A stretch of DNA of 64,000 nt from Aphelocoma coerulescens (lineage: Eukaryota > Chordata > Aves > Passeriformes > Corvidae). Within the stretch, counting starts at the first letter, position 1, and each line of letters starts with the position of its first letter. Both the position numbers and the translations under genes were made by a program. Shown here one piece after another: positions 47,249 through 61,145 of the stretch. Location of the stretch: positions 191,001-255,000 of the forward strand of contig NW_027184062.1 of NCBI RefSeq assembly GCF_041296385.1, read 5' to 3'. The notes beneath the pieces were generated by a model. That model was not told the origin of the DNA. It searched no databases and saw only the letters and a program-made list of their open reading frames with translations.

Positions 47249-48640
47249 CCACTTGCAGCTACTTGTGCTGCTACCTATTTCTCTTCCAGCTTTCCCTGGG
47301 AAGAATTGTGCCGAGCTTTATGCTTCGAGATGCAGAGATGACAGTGGTAGATGCAGCGGAGAATGGAAATAAAGAGTGCAGCGGACAGTTTACAGTGCTT
47401 TACGTGAGGCAAAGGAAAAGGTTTGCTCAGCAGTGCTTTTTACTTCTGGAGCATTTTGCTTTGGTAGCACCTGCTGCTAGTGGGCAACGGAGCTGCGAGA
47501 GTGAATAACGTGACGGCACGTCTATCTGAGAAGGAAGCTCCCGAGCCGCAGTGTGTTGTGCTCAGTTTCAAGGCTGCTTGGAGGAGGGGGGTACTTGAAG
47601 AACGCCGTCTATCTGGACGCGTCCTACTGCGTGTGCTCCAGCTGCATGGACTCTGCAGCATTGAAGGTGTAAGAAACTTCTTCTGGCCTGATAGTGTGAT
47701 AGAGTGCAACGGCTACGCCTTACTTTGTGAACCATCCAGAGCATTCTCAGCTGAATCTGCTTGTGAAGCAGCTCTTGGCTGGACATTTGAAATTCGGTCC
47801 ACTGAGTACGTTAACGCGGTGCCCAGCTGCTTCGTTCTTCGCCTTCTGCCGTCTGGACAGAACTGAAGCCCAGCGATTGCTTTTAGCTGTGGCTCTCTTC
47901 AGCATGTGTACTGCACGCATCCGCAGTGTGCTGTGCAAGGATTTTCCTCAGCTCTCCCTCAGCGAAATGCATCAGGTGAGAAACACTTGCTGGATTAGCC
48001 TTTCGCTGGCCATGGCTTTCAGTACAGCACCACAATCTGGGCGACGAGGAGGAGCAAAGAAGAACATCTTTTCGTCTTTGCACGTTCTTCTCTGCGAGAC
48101 GACTATCCGCGTCATTGCTCCCTGCAAGGCTATATTCTGCGCAGTGGTACTTGAAAGGGAGAAGGCAGGTGCAGAGAGCACCGCGATCTGACGGCGCTCT
48201 GCAGGCTGTAAAGGAAAGAGGGCTGCCACTGGAATGTGTGCAAACACAAGTTTCCACGAGTCGCGGGCAAGCTCTGGGCGTGCTTGTTGACCTAAAACTG
48301 TTCTCTGTGCCCGACATAGCAGAGAATCTTTCCCTTTACATTTGGACGACAAGAAAAGACCGAAAGTGCTGCTGTATGTCGCTGCGAGAAAAGTGCATAG
48401 CCCTGGTGTGTTTCGGAAGGGCAGTCGGCTGGGGCATTTCTCTTCCGGCACCGTGCTCTCCGGGCGAGAAGTAGACGACGCTTCGACTCCGGCAGAATGA
48501 AAAGCGCGACATGGTACGAAGAGCATACGAATGAGGGCGCAGAGCACCGAGCTGGTGTGCGCATCGCACAGGCTGCAAGAAGAAGTGTGGCTGCCGCTCG
48601 CTTCTTTGCGGATTCACGTTAGCAGTTGAAAACAAAAGTT
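47249..48640 (+). repeat. Satellite unit 1, period 2 (1,392 bp)
   Basis: Complete + oriented unit, one of four in tandem in this block against two in period 1. Confidence 0.92.
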
Positions 48641-50032
48641 CCACTTGCAGCTACTTGTGCTGCTACCTATTTCTCTTCCAGCTTTCCCTGGGAAGAATTG
48701 TGCCGAGCTTTATGCTTCGAGATGCAGAGATGACAGTGGTAGATGCAGCGGAGAATGGAAATAAAGAGTGCAGCGGACAGTTTACAGTGCTTTACGTGAG
48801 GCAAAGGAAAAGGTTTGCTCAGCAGTGCTTTTTACTTCTGGAGCATTTTGCTTTGGTAGCACCTGCTGCTAGTGGGCAACGGAGCTGCGAGAGTGAATAA
48901 CGTGACGGCACGTCTATCTGAGAAGGAAGCTCCCGAGCCGCAGTGTGTTGTGCTCAGTTTCAAGGCTGCTTGGAGGAGGGGGGTACTTGAAGAACGCCGT
49001 CTATCTGGACGCGTCCTACTGCGTGTGCTCCAGCTGCATGGACTCTGCAGCATTGAAGGTGTAAGAAACTTCTTCTGGCCTGATAGTGTGATAGAGTGCA
49101 ACGGCTACGCCTTACTTTGTGAACCATCCAGAGCATTCTCAGCTGAATCTGCTTGTGAAGCAGCTCTTGGCTGGACATTTGAAATTCGGTCCACTGAGTA
49201 CGTTAACGCGGTGCCCAGCTGCTTCGTTCTTCGCCTTCTGCCGTCTGGACAGAACTGAAGCCCAGCGATTGCTTTTAGCTGTGGCTCTCTTCAGCATGTG
49301 TACTGCACGCATCCGCAGTGTGCTGTGCAAGGATTTTCCTCAGCTCTCCCTCAGCGAAATGCATCAGGTGAGAAACACTTGCTGGATTAGCCTTTCGCTG
49401 GCCATGGCTTTCAGTACAGCACCACAATCTGGGCGACGAGGAGGAGCAAAGAAGAACATCTTTTCGTCTTTGCACGTTCTTCTCTGCGAGACGACTATCC
49501 GCGTCATTGCTTCCTGCAAGGCTATATTCTGCGCAGTGGTACTTGAAAGGGAGAAGGCAGGTGCAGAGAGCACCGCGATCTGACGGCGCTCTGCAGGCTG
49601 TAAAGGAAAGAGGGCTGCCACTGGAATGTGTGCAAACACAAGTTTCCACGAGTCGCGGGCAAGCTCTGGGCGTGCTTGTTGACCTAAAACTGTTCTCTGT
49701 GCCCGACATAGCAGAGAATCTTTCCCTTTACATGTGGACGACAAGAAAAGACCGAAAGTGCTGCTGTATGTCGCTGCGAGAAAAGTGCATAGCCCTGGTG
49801 TGTTTCGGAAGGGCAGTCGGCTGGGGCATTTCTCTTCCGGCACCGTGCTCTCCGGGCGAGAAGTAGACGACGCTTCGACTCCGGCAGAATGAAAAGCGCG
49901 ACATGGTACGAAGAGCATACGAATGAGGGCGCAGAGCACCGAGCTGGTGTGCGCATCGCACAGGCTGCAAGAAGAAGTGTGGCTGCCGCTCGCTTCTTTG
50001 CGGATTCACGTTAGCAGTTGAAAACAAAAGTT
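48641..50032 (+). repeat. Satellite unit 2, period 2 (1,392 bp)
   Basis: Complete unit. Its 128-codon frame (48,872-49,258) is unchanged in residues from that of the preceding unit. Confidence 0.92.
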
Positions 50033-51424
50033 CCACTTGCAGCTACTTGTGCTGCTACCTATTTCTCTTCCAGCTTTCCCTGGGAAGAATTGTGCCGAGC
50101 TTTATGCTTCGAGATGCAGAGATGACAGTGGTAGATGCAGCGGAGAATGGAAATAAAGAGTGCAGCGGACAGTTTACAGTGCTTTACGTGAGGCAAAGGA
50201 AAAGGTTTGCTCAGCAGTGCTTTTTACTTCTGGAGCATTTTGCTTTGGTAGCACCTGCTGCTAGTGGGCAACGGAGCTGCGAGAGTGAATAACGTGACGG
50301 CACGTCTATCTGAGAAGGAAGCTCCCGAGCCGCAGTGTGTTGTGCTCAGTTTCAAGGCTGCTTGGAGGAGGGGGGTACTTGAAGAACGCCGTCTATCTGG
50401 ACGCGTCCTACTGCGTGTGCTCCAGCTGCATGGACTCTGCAGCATTGAAGGTGTAAGAAACTTCTTCTGGCCTGATAGTGTGATAGAGTGCAACGGCTAC
50501 GCCTTACTTTGTGAACCATCCAGAGCATTCTCAGCTGAATCTGCTTGTGAAGCAGCTCTTGGCTGGACATTTGAAATTCGGTCCACTGAGTACGTTAACG
50601 CGGTGCCCAGCTGCTTCGTTCTTCGCCTTCTGCCGTCTGGACAGAACTGAAGCCCAGCGATTGCTTTTAGCTGTGGCTCTCTTCAGCATGTGTACTGCAC
50701 GCATCCGCAGTGTGCTGTGCAAGGATTTTCCTCAGCTCTCCCTCAGCGAAATGCATCAGGTGAGAAACACTTGCTGGATTAGCCTTTCGCTGGCCATGGC
50801 TTTCAGTACAGCACCACAATCTGGGCGACGAGGAGGAGCAAAGAAGAACATCTTTTCGTCTTTGCACGTTCTTCTCTGCGAGACGACTATCCGCGTCATT
50901 GCTTCCTGCAAGGCTATATTCTGCGCAGTGGTACTTGAAAGGGAGAAGGCAGGTGCAGAGAGCACCGCGATCTGACGGCGCTCTGCAGGCTGTAAAGGAA
51001 AGAGGGCTGCCACTGGAATGTGTGCAAACACAAGTTTCCACGAGTCGCGGGCAAGCTCTGGGCGTGCTTGTTGACCTAAAACTGTTCTCTGTGCCCGACA
51101 TAGCAGAGAATCTTTCCCTTTACATGTGGACGACAAGAAAAGACCGAAAGTGCTGCTGTATGTCGCTGCGAGAAAAGTGCATAGCCCTGGTGTGTTTCGG
51201 AAGGGCAGTCGGCTGGGGCATTTCTCTTCCGGCACCGTGCTCTCCGGGCGAGAAGTAGACGACGCTTCGACTCCGGCAGAATGAAAAGCGCGACATGGTA
51301 CGAAGAGCATACGAATGAGGGCGCAGAGCACCGAGCTGGTGTGCGCATCGCACAGGCTGCAAGAAGAAGCGTGGCTGCCGCTCGCTTCTTTGCGGATTCA
51401 CGTTAGCAGTTGAAAACAAAAGTT
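50033..51424 (+). repeat. Satellite unit 3, period 2 (1,392 bp)
   Basis: Complete unit, nearly identical to the one before it. Confidence 0.92.
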
Positions 51425-52816
51425 CCACTTGCAGCTACTTGTGCTGCTACCTATTTCTCTTCCAGCTTTCCCTGGGAAGAATTGTGCCGAGCTTTATGCT
51501 TCGAGATGCAGAGATGACAGTGGTAGATGCAGCGGAGAATGGAAATAAAGAGTGCAGCGGACAGTTTACAGTGCTTTACGTGAGGCAAAGGAAAAGGTTT
51601 GCTCAGCAGTGCTTTTTACTTCTGGAGCATTTTGCTTTGGTAGCACCTGCTGCTAGTGGGCAACGGAGCTGCGAGAGTGAATAACGTGACGGCACGTCTA
51701 TCTGAGAAGGAAGCTCCCGAGCCGCAGTGTGTTGTGCTCAGTTTCAAGGCTGCTTGGAGGAGGGGGGTACTTGAAGAACGCCGTCTATCTGGACGCGTCC
51801 TACTGCGTGTGCTCCAGCTGCATGGACTCTGCAGCATTGAAGGTGTAAGAAACTTCTTCTGGCCTGATAGTGTGATAGAGTGCAACGGCTACGCCTTACT
51901 TTGTGAACCATCCAGAGCATTCTCAGCTGAATCTGCTTGTGAAGCAGCTCTTGGCTGGACATTTGAAATTCGGTCCACTGAGTACGTTAACGCGGTGCCC
52001 AGCTGCTTCGTTCTTCGCCTTCTGCCGTCTGGACAGAACTGAAGCCCAGCGATTGCTTTTAGCTGTGGCTCTCTTCAGCATGTGTACTGCACGCATCCGC
52101 AGTGTGCTGTGCAAGGATTTTCCTCAGCTCTCCCTCAGCGAAATGCATCAGGTGAGAAACACTTGCTGGATTAGCCTTTCGCTGGCCAAGGCTTTTAATA
52201 CAGCACCACAATATGGGCGACGAGGAGAAAGGAAGAACATCTTTTCGTCCTGGCACGTTCTTCTGAGCGACATGACTATCCGCGTGTTTGCTTCCTGCAA
52301 AGCTGTATTGTGCGCGGCGGTATTGGAACTGAGAAGGCAGGTGCAGAGAGCACCGGGATCTGACGGCGTTCTGCAGCCTGTAAAGGAAAGACGGCTACCA
52401 CTTGAATGTGGTGCAAACACAAGTTTCCACGCGTCGAGGGCAAGCTCTGGGCGTGCTGGTTGACCTAAAACTGTTCTCTGGGCGGGACATAGCAGAGAAT
52501 CTTTCCCTTTACATTTGGACGACAAGAAAGACCGAAAGTGCTGCTGTATGTCGCTGCGAGGGAAAGTGCATAGACCAGGCGTGTGTCGGCAGAAGCAGTC
52601 GGCTGGGGCATTTCGCTGCCGGCACCGTGCTCTCTGGGCGAGAAGTAGACGACGCTTCGACTCCGGCTGAATGAAAGAGCGACATGGGTACTAAAGAGGC
52701 CGAACGAAGGCGCAGAGCACCGGACTCGTGTCCGCAGCGTACAAACTGAGAAAGGAGCGTGGCTAGCACTCGCCTGCCTGCCCAATTCACGTTAGCATTG
52801 AGAAGGAGGAAGTTCA
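51425..52816 (+). repeat. Satellite unit 4, period 2 (1,392 bp, distal half diverged)
   Basis: Equivalent to 8,012-9,403: inner type to about 52,183, outer diverged type afterwards. Confidence 0.88.
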
Positions 52817-54689
52817 ACGACAACTACTTCCTTGTGCTACTACTTATCCCTCTTCCAACCATCCCCAAAACCACTGGCGCTTAACTTTAGGCTTCGAGAT
52901 GCAGCAAACACAGTGGTCGCTTCCAAGGAGAGGGGAAGTAGAGAGTGCAGCGGGGAGTTTAGGTGGCTTTACGTAAGGCAAGGGGAAGGTGCAGCCCAGC
53001 ATTGGCTTTTTCTTCTAGTTCTTTTCTTCAGGAGAGCAGCTAGCAAGCAGGCTGCGAGAGGCAACAATGGGATGGCTCGTCTGTCGGAGAAGCCGCAGTC
53101 TACAGTGCTGCAGACTGCTGTGCACAGTTTTAATGCTGCTGTAAGTACACGGTACTTTTGGAACGTCTTCTCTCCTGACTCTCCCATCTCTGGGAGCTCT
53201 AGCTGCTTGAACCTGGCCACACTGAAGGTGTGTGGACGTGGTCGCGCTGCGAGTATCAAGTCTTCCAGAGAAGAGGGATAGTCAAGAAATGCTTTCTCAC
53301 CTGGCCTATCTCTCAGTCCGAACTGTGGCTTCAAACGCTGCGCTGCAAGGGTGGACTTACCCACTTGGAGAGAATGTGATGATGCTCTAGATATAGTTGC
53401 GAAGGAAAGTGCTGCTCACTGGAATGTTTCGCCTAGTTCACAGACTTTAAAAGGACTAGGAAGGCCAACGCCTTGTTTTAGCACTTGTTCTCTGCGTGCA
53501 GCTGCTGGATGTTTGGAAGGGCTTTGGGATCCGCCAGAGGTGGAGGGTAGGATGCTACAGAGAGCTTGAAGGAAAGTGCCTATCTCCAGGGCCTTTGATG
53601 CAGTTCAGCGGGTGCGAGTGGCATGTTGAGCATGTTCATGATGGCACAGAAAAGGTTCTGAAAGAAAGAGGCCGTGCTGAAACTGCCTTTACTTTTGCCG
53701 CGTAGAAACTGCTCAGCCAACAATGAAAAGATTCGTCTTGCTTCCCCCCTACGCGCAGGGTTACATCCTTTTATGTCTCCAAGAGGCAGGATGCACAGCA
53801 GAGCTCTTCCACCAACTGCTTCCACACGACTGGGGCCGCGCCAGCCAAGCGCTTTTTGCCGGGCACTGTCAGCGCTCATGGAAACAACCACACGACGGCG
53901 CTGCAGACTTGCAAAAGAAGGCCAAGCACCTGGCCCAGCTCGAAACCACCCCAAGGGCAGACAGAGGCAACTTGCAAACGGCCCTGCACTCAAATCAACG
54001 GTGTCAGGACAAAAAGATTGCCCTCATCTTCCCCTTCCAAGAGCACACTCTTCTTTACACCACACCTCTTTGGCCCAAACAAATCTTTTCCCTCTCGCAG
54101 ATTCCGCCCACCAACTTGAAACCATCTGGCAAAAACAGGGCTCAAAACAGTGCCAGCTGAGGAAGATCTTGCTGCCTACAACTTCACCTGCACCCCTCAA
54201 ACTAGCAGCACACACGCTGTTCTCAGCACTCTCCTTCTCAGCTCTAGGTACCATCCTAAGCCTTCCCTCTCCCAGAGTCAGGATCCAAAGGCAACGGCAC
54301 CAGGGACTGCTCACACACTGAAGGCACCAGGACAAATAGCTTAAGAGCTTGGCCTTTGCATTCCCACTGACAGCTCAACAGCTCGAACCCAGAGAGAGCT
54401 CTGCCTGTTGGGAAAAGCCTTTAAAATCCCTAGGAGTACCTGATGTGCACATCCAAACCTGCCTTCCTTGCCAAAGAGAGCAACTACAAGCCCATCTCCA
54501 AAGAAACGGCATCCCCTCCTCCAAAATACAACACATCCAGCGACTGATCCGCCTCCAGTATTGAATATGTCCAACAATTGCCCCTACACGCACAGGGGCC
54601 AGAAGAGAAATGTCTTGCTGGACTATTCCTCCCCACAGTACCTTAACATCTGCTCCAGCAACACTGGCACTATGTCCTTGCCTTCCCAA

Positions 54690-55835
54690 GGAAAGGCACT
54701 CCGAGTCTCTTGGCCTTGCCTTGTCTAGTTCTTCTTAAGGTACCCTTGCTCTGCTTCCTTTGCCTACGTCTGCCTTGCCTCGCACTGCCTACAACTTGCT
54801 GGCTTTGCTTTGCCCGGCCTACCACTCTTTCCCTTGCCTTCCATGCAGGCAAGGCGCTGCAAACCGAGTGCAGGCAATTGTGGGCAAGTCAAGGGAGAGG
54901 TAGGCAAGGCCAGAGCAGTGAGGGGAAAGCAAATGGACTGGTAGGCAAGAGAAGGCCCAGAAGTTAGAGGCAAGGCTGGCTGTAGGAAGGAAGGGCCACT
55001 GATGGGAAGGCCAGGCAGAAACAGGAAGGGCTCAGCAAGCCAAGGCCCTGGAGGAAAACAGTAGGCAGGTCATGTGCGGGGCAGGGCCCTGCAAAGGAAT
55101 GCAAGGCTCCAGAGGGCTAGCAGGGCAAGGCAAGGCAAGTGTTGTGTTGCCAAGGCAAGGCCAGGCAAGGCAGGTGAGAAGTACATTCAAGGACTGCTGG
55201 TGCACAAAAGTGGCCAGGACCAAGTGCTCTGTGTGGCCTTGATCCCGCGTGGGTCATCTCTCCTCTGTACCTAAAAGACTTGAGCTACCTGCCTTCCCTT
55301 GTATGCAAAAGAACTCTCTTTCTGGTCCCCGAGCTCAAGGGCAAAATGTGAATTGCCCCTCCAAGGTTCAAGACATGCAAGGATTGCTCCCAGACAAAGG
55401 CTGCCCACAGAGATGAGTGTGGCAACATGCGTCCTCCCCTGGTCTTCCTCTCATGGGATCCTGAAACACCGGAGATGCTTGAGAGCTTTGAGATTCCTCG
55501 GAGGAGCAGAAAGGGCAGGGCAAGGCCCAGAAATGTCATTGAAAAGGGGTGTTGAATTCCAGGTGGGGGAGGGGTGAGCAAGGTCATGCAAGGCAAGGGA
55601 GGGGTTCAAGGGCAAGGCAAGGCAAGTGGTGGCTTTGCGAGGCGAGGCAAGGCAATGAGGGTCCTAGAAGGAAAAGGAAAGGTGAGGCCAGACCTAGACG
55701 AATGTGAAAGGAAGTCAGGTGGGGGATGGGTGAGCAAGTCAGTGCAAGGCAGGGGAGAAAAGGCAGGTTGAGGGAAGGCTACAGAGGGGGCAGCAAGGAA
55801 ATGCAAGGCATGGGGAAGCATGCGAGGAGTGGGTG
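54690..55835. repeat. GCCTT/AAGGC-rich stretch, third junction copy
   Basis: Direct copy of 11,280-12,420 at the junction of the period 2 block with its arm A. Confidence 0.7.
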
Positions 55836-55917
55836 CTGCCAGCCGGTGGGGATGGCAGGGGCGGGGCCACTGCAAGTAGCATGGTGGGGATGTGGAGGGG
55901 GTGTTAGTGTGCGGGAG

Positions 55918-55932
55918 GTGTGTGTGTGTGTG
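55918..55932 (+). repeat. GT microsatellite, shortened third copy
   Basis: Copy of 12,505-12,523 lacking two dinucleotide units. Confidence 0.88.
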
Positions 55933-56036
55933 CAGTGGAGTGCAGGGTAAGTGCAGGTGTGTGTGTGCGTATACGGGGGTTTTGTGCCAGGTGCTGTGCC
56001 GGGGAGAGCCGTTCCACCACAAGGAAGGTGTGGGAG

Positions 56037-59000
56037 TGAAAGGAGTAAGATAGATGTGTCTTTACAAAGAGACCGTGTGAATCTCTCCTTAGACAAGGCT
56101 AGGAATTTACAGGGGGGGAAGTAACAGAAGAAAGTATTCGTTCTAGAAACTGTTACTAATCAACAGAGACTGTTGCTCAGCCAAGGCCCTGCTAAATTCC
56201 TGAACCTAGAGCAAGGCAGCAAAGACTTCCTAGCATTAGGAATAGTTTGGTTTTCTTCCTTTTCCATTCCAAAAGGGGAGTGCATATTAGAGGGGGGCAT
56301 AGAGTAGGCAGTTCCGGAAGTCTGTAATTCCCGAGTACCTCAGAGGGTGCTGTTGCCAGGAACTTAGCATCAGAAGGGAGCTGCATCCCGCAATCATTTG
56401 AGAGACTCCATGGCAAAAGCCCCATGGCCTCTCCCTGGAGTTGAAGAATGTTACAGGACTCCTCTGTCTCCTTTTTGGTGGATGAAGAAACTCAGAAAGC
56501 CACACTGCTGCCAGAACTCTCCAAGATGCCCCCTTTGCTCCCCGTGACTCCATCACTGCCCAGGAAGCTGTCTTTTCTACTGCAGCAGTTTGACATACAG
56601 TTAAAAGTCGTGTGGCAGAGAAAAAAGGCAAGAATTGGTTTCCAAGGGATGGCAAACAAGAGATACCAGAACCTTTGGCCCTACCAATATTAAAGCAACT
56701 CCATTAAGAGAGTTCTTGCACTTCCTGAGGATTGGCAGAAGCCTATCTCATGATGTATGTTGCTGGGGGTCTTTTTAGACTGGCAAAAGGAGCTGTTGAA
56801 GGTTGCTTGATCTGTGCTAAAGCCAACAGCCAAGTTACAAAGTAACTTGCTAGAGGAGGGAGGCCTTGGGCTGCATGGCCCTTCCAAAGATGCCAGGTGG
56901 ATTTTCCGGAGATGCCCCAAGTGGCAAGGCTTAATATCTTCTGGTAATCGTATGTCAGCTAGCAAGGTGGCCAGAAGTATTTCCAACTACTTCAGTAATG
57001 ACAGGATCAGTTCTTAAGGCATTTTTGGAACAAATCATTCCAAGATACAGCATTGTAGAAGCAATAGATTCAGATAGGGGAACTCATTTTGCAGGAAAGA
57101 TCCTTCAAGGGGTTTTGGCTTCTTTAGGAACACAATGGAACCTCCATAGGCCCTGGCACCCCCAGAGCTCGGCTCGGGTAGAAAACAATGAAGAGAGAAA
57201 TAAACACCTTTTGAAGCTGGTAATAGAAACCAAGATGCCATGGGTAGGGCTTTGGACATTGGCTTTGGTGAGAATGAGGGCCCAAGCCAGAAGAGAGATT
57301 CAGTTATCTCCCTTTCAATCGTTGTTTGCAATTGCCCTGGTAAGTCTCCACCCAGTGGGCGGGGGTAGAGGCAAGTGATGCATTTTTAAAACCATCTGTG
57401 GCCAGGATCCTGCTTCTTGTGAAACCCCTTCAACAGGAAACTCAGCTGGTGCAAGCCCGGCCTTTGGACTTTGCTGCTTTTAACATCCAACCAGGAGATT
57501 GAGTCCTAATTAAGGAGTAGAAAGAAGCGCCAGTGCTGGTGAAATGGCGTGGCCCATTCCAAGTGTCACTGACGACAGAAAACAGCCGTCAAGTAAGCTG
57601 AACACAGGTGAACCCGTCACTCTCGGGTCAAGGTCTCTGAAGCCTCGGAGATTTGCACATCTCAGCTGGAGGAGAAGGCCGGGAGGCCGTGACTGACACT
57701 CTGCAGGAGTGGGCCGGAGCAGTAGGCAGTGCTTCGACATCGGAAGAAGCCCTGCAGTCCTACCTTCAGACCGTCTGCTGAAATAGACTGTATAGGCATC
57801 CCTCCTCTAGAATCTCCACTCACTTGGGGGCTAATACTTGTGGCCATTTTGTTACGTTAAGTGGTTTCTGTGTCTTCAATTGCCACAGGTGCTGCAGAAG
57901 ACAACGGGAAAATTAGACTAGCTAATTAGATGACACTATTAAAACATTGTCCTTACTAATTCTACTTTGATATGGTTAGCTGAGTTTAGGCCAGGAGTGG
58001 GAGAATCAATTTGCAGCCTTAGGAGAAGAAGTAGCAAAAGTTTTTAACCTTAGCAATTGCTGGCTCTGTGGAGGGCCAGGAGGATCTGAAGAGTGGCCAT
58101 AGTTGGCTAGCCCAGCTGAACCTAAATGGTGGGTCAATGTGAGGGCCACAGTGGGATGGGATTTGGGGCCAAAGAAGGAAGTTCATGGCCACTTCATTCT
58201 TCTCCAACAGGCACTTATTGCCTAAATAGGATAGGGCGTGTCTATGTAGGAAAAGGCAATTGTCAATTGACTTTCCCTCTGGGCTTGAACAACTGGGTTT
58301 GGACCCCCAATTGCCCTCCTTCCAATTGTTCCAAATATCAAGGCAAATGCAATCAAATACCTGTTCGGCTCACTAACAGTAGCTGCGTAAGGCGTTCTTA
58401 TCACACTTACCAAAAATATTTGGAAGCCTGTAAAGCAATGGGGAGGGACAAGGGGTTTTTTTGACCACCTGTTTTTGAGCAGTCCCCACAAAAATTCCAC
58501 AAGTAGAAGACATGTTGTTTGTGATTATCAGTGGGAATGGCCACACCGGATTGGAACTCAAAGCCTTTTAGTGAGTTCTGCTCCAAATCCAACCAAGCAG
58601 CTTGCAGATGTAAATGTAGGTGGGAACCCTGTGCGGGAGCTTGGAAATGCAAATGCTGGGACCCTTATGGTGGGGCAACTCTTGTTGGAGGACCGTTAGG
58701 CCCGGGAATCCTGCTGTATTTTGAGCCACCAATTGATGACCATGGGTAGGTTCCTTTGCTAATGGAACACGGGCTTTGAAAGGACAGTATTGGATTTGTG
58801 GCCAACATGCTTAGCTCAGGTTACCTCCAAACTGGTCAGGGATATGGTATATTTAGTAGACTGTTGTTCTTTTTGCTACTACAAGTTCTGGGAAATCGCT
58901 TAGGAATCAAAATCTGTGATGATTTAATTAGAGAAAAGCAGTCAGCTGATGCAGCCCTGGCTGGAGGGAGCACCCCAAAACGGGGAAATGATGAACGGCC

Positions 59001-60137
59001 AACAGAACAAGTTACCCAACACGATGGACCAGCCCCTTGGAAACCTAAGGAATTAATCCCAGATGCCTGGGAACCCATTTATCATTTGAAGGAGATAATT
59101 AGGTTACAAGCTGTCTCGGAAATAATTACCAACCAGCCAGCCACAGCGCTTGACCTTTTTGCTGAGCAACCCACTTAAATGAGGAAAGCGGTATTTCAAC
59201 ATTGGATGGTATTAGATTATCTGTTGGCAGAAGAAGGAGGAGTTTGTGGGAAATTAAATGACTCGAGCTGCTGTTTGCAAGCAGATGACAGCGGAAAAGT
59301 GGTCAAACAAATAACAAAGGAAATAACGTCAGCTCGTGGACCTGTCCAAATGTTGAAAGGATGGGGATGGGACATGTTTTCATGGTTAACTGGCCAGCTC
59401 TGGGCTAAATGAATACGATTCCTCCTCTTACATGCTATAGCAACTCTCATCTTTTTACCATGTGTGACACCATGCTGGCGGCAGCTCTTTCAGCAGGTGC
59501 TCAAGGGGATGCCGCTAGCAGCCATGCCTACCTGATCCAGAAATGACTACAAAAGGACAGAAAAGGATGTCACTGCAAATAATAGCAAAACCCAAGAAGA
59601 CTCCAGAAGAAAAAATTAAATCCATGGTAATTAAGGTTTGTAAAGACAAATACAGAGCAAATAAAAAGAGGAGGGATTAAAAGGAATGAGATGGATGAGT
59701 CTTTACAAAGAGACCGTGTGAATCGGCCTGTAGACAAGGCTAGGAAGTTATGGCTAGTGAAGTAACAGAAGAAACTAGGAGTTCTCTAGAACTGTTACTA
59801 ATCATCAGAGACTGTTGATTAATCAAGGCCGTGTTAAATTCCTGAACCTAGAGCAAGGCAACAAAGACTTAAGAGCATTAGGAATGGGGTTCTTTTCTTT
59901 CTTCTCGATGCCAAGAGGGGGGTGCATATTAGAGGGGGGCGCATAGAGTAGGCAGTTCCGGAAGTCTGTATCTCCCGAATACCTCAGCCAGTAGGGAAAA
60001 GGAAGAGGGTGCTGTGGCCGGGAACTTGGCATCAAAAGGGGGCTGCATCCCGCAACCGTTTGACAGACGCCATGGGAAAAGCCCCATGGACTCTCCCTGT
60101 AGTCGAAGAATGTTGCAGGACTCCTCTGTCTCCTTTT
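56037..60137 (+). mobile_element. Old class I provirus remnant, copy 3 (period 2)
   Basis: Direct copy of 12,628-16,728: 5' LTR 56,037-56,476, integrase remnant about 56,808-57,599, env remnant about 57,969-59,677, 3' LTR 59,678-60,137. The same stops as copy 1 are present, so the element was already dead when the amplicon multiplied. Confidence 0.87.
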
Positions 60138-60143
60138 CGGATA

Positions 60144-61109
60144 TAAACCTCAGGCATCGTGGATTAATTTTCCCTAACGGCAGCGACCTGCCGCGTGGTC
60201 TCCGTGCTCCTCTCCAGCCCCCCGGGACGTGTAAAATAGTTCCCAGCGGCTCCCACCGCGCGTTGCAGACGGCTGCGCGGCCCCGGGGCTGCCCGCAGTG
60301 CTCCCCTGCCCCGCCAGGGCTGCCCGCGGGCTGCGGAGCCGCCTCGCCACCGGCGCGGCCAGGGCTGGGGCCCTTCTCGACAGCAGCCGAGGGGCTGCGG
60401 AGCGGGCGGCTGCCGGACGATCAGCTATTTTATGCCGCGCGGTGCTGCCGCCTCCATCTAGCTCTCCATCGCGCCGCCGCCCGCCGCCCGCCTGGCGCGC
60501 TCACGCTCGGCCGCGCTCGCCGCCCGCCCAGCCTCGCCGGAAGCTCTCCCGCCCGGGCTGTGCCCCGGCTCCGCCGGCAGCTCGGCAGGGCCCGGCCGCA
60601 CGCGTGCTGCGTGGCTCGGAGCAGCCGCGTTGCGCCGCAGGCGACGGGGAAGGCGGGGCGGGCCGGCGCCATCGTGGTAGCGCGAGGAGAGGAGCGCCCG
60701 GGCGGGGCGGCGAGCGGCGCGGCGGTGAGCGCTTCTGCTTCCTGTCGCTCGGCGGCCGCCCACGGCAGGTGCCGTGTGAGCCCGCGGAGCGGCGGGGCCG
60801 GCCGGGCGGTGCGCGGCGAGGCTTTCGGCCAGCGGCGGCCACAGCGAGAGGCTGCTGGCACTGCCCGTGCCGGTGGAGAGAGCGGGGATCCGAGGCCGGC
60901 CTTCCCCGGGCGACGAGGGGAGGCCGCCTTTGCCGCGCTGCCCTCCGTGCAGCATGTGGCCGATTCCGGCGAACCCGGGGTCTCCGCAGCGGCGCGGGCG
61001 GGAGGGAGTGGGGAGCGCGCTCGGTGCCGTGCCGGCCGCTCCCGGCCAGCGCTGCGCTGCGCCGAGGCGTTTTCCCGCCCGTCCTGGGAAGGACATAAGC
61101 GACACCGTA
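60144..61109. promoter_or_regulatory. CpG island, copy 3 (period 2)
   Basis: Direct copy of 16,735-17,700. At one site (gggacg near 60,226) it agrees with the arm A' copy and not with copy 1. Confidence 0.7.
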
Positions 61110-61141
61110 GTTGGAGCTTAGCTGTCAGGGGGTACAACTTC

Positions 61142-61145
61142 CCTC
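61142..61145. other. Empty pre-integration site, period 2 arm A
   Basis: Same uninterrupted sequence as at 17,733-17,736. Confidence 0.88.

Larger units (their letters stand above)
40630..55340. repeat. Palindromic satellite block, period 2
   Basis: Same structure as the block at 1-11,927 but 2,784 bp longer, exactly two 1,392-bp units. Left outer arm 40,630 to about 43,844, right outer arm about 52,125 to 55,340. The extra length lies wholly in the + oriented tandem units. Confidence 0.92.
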
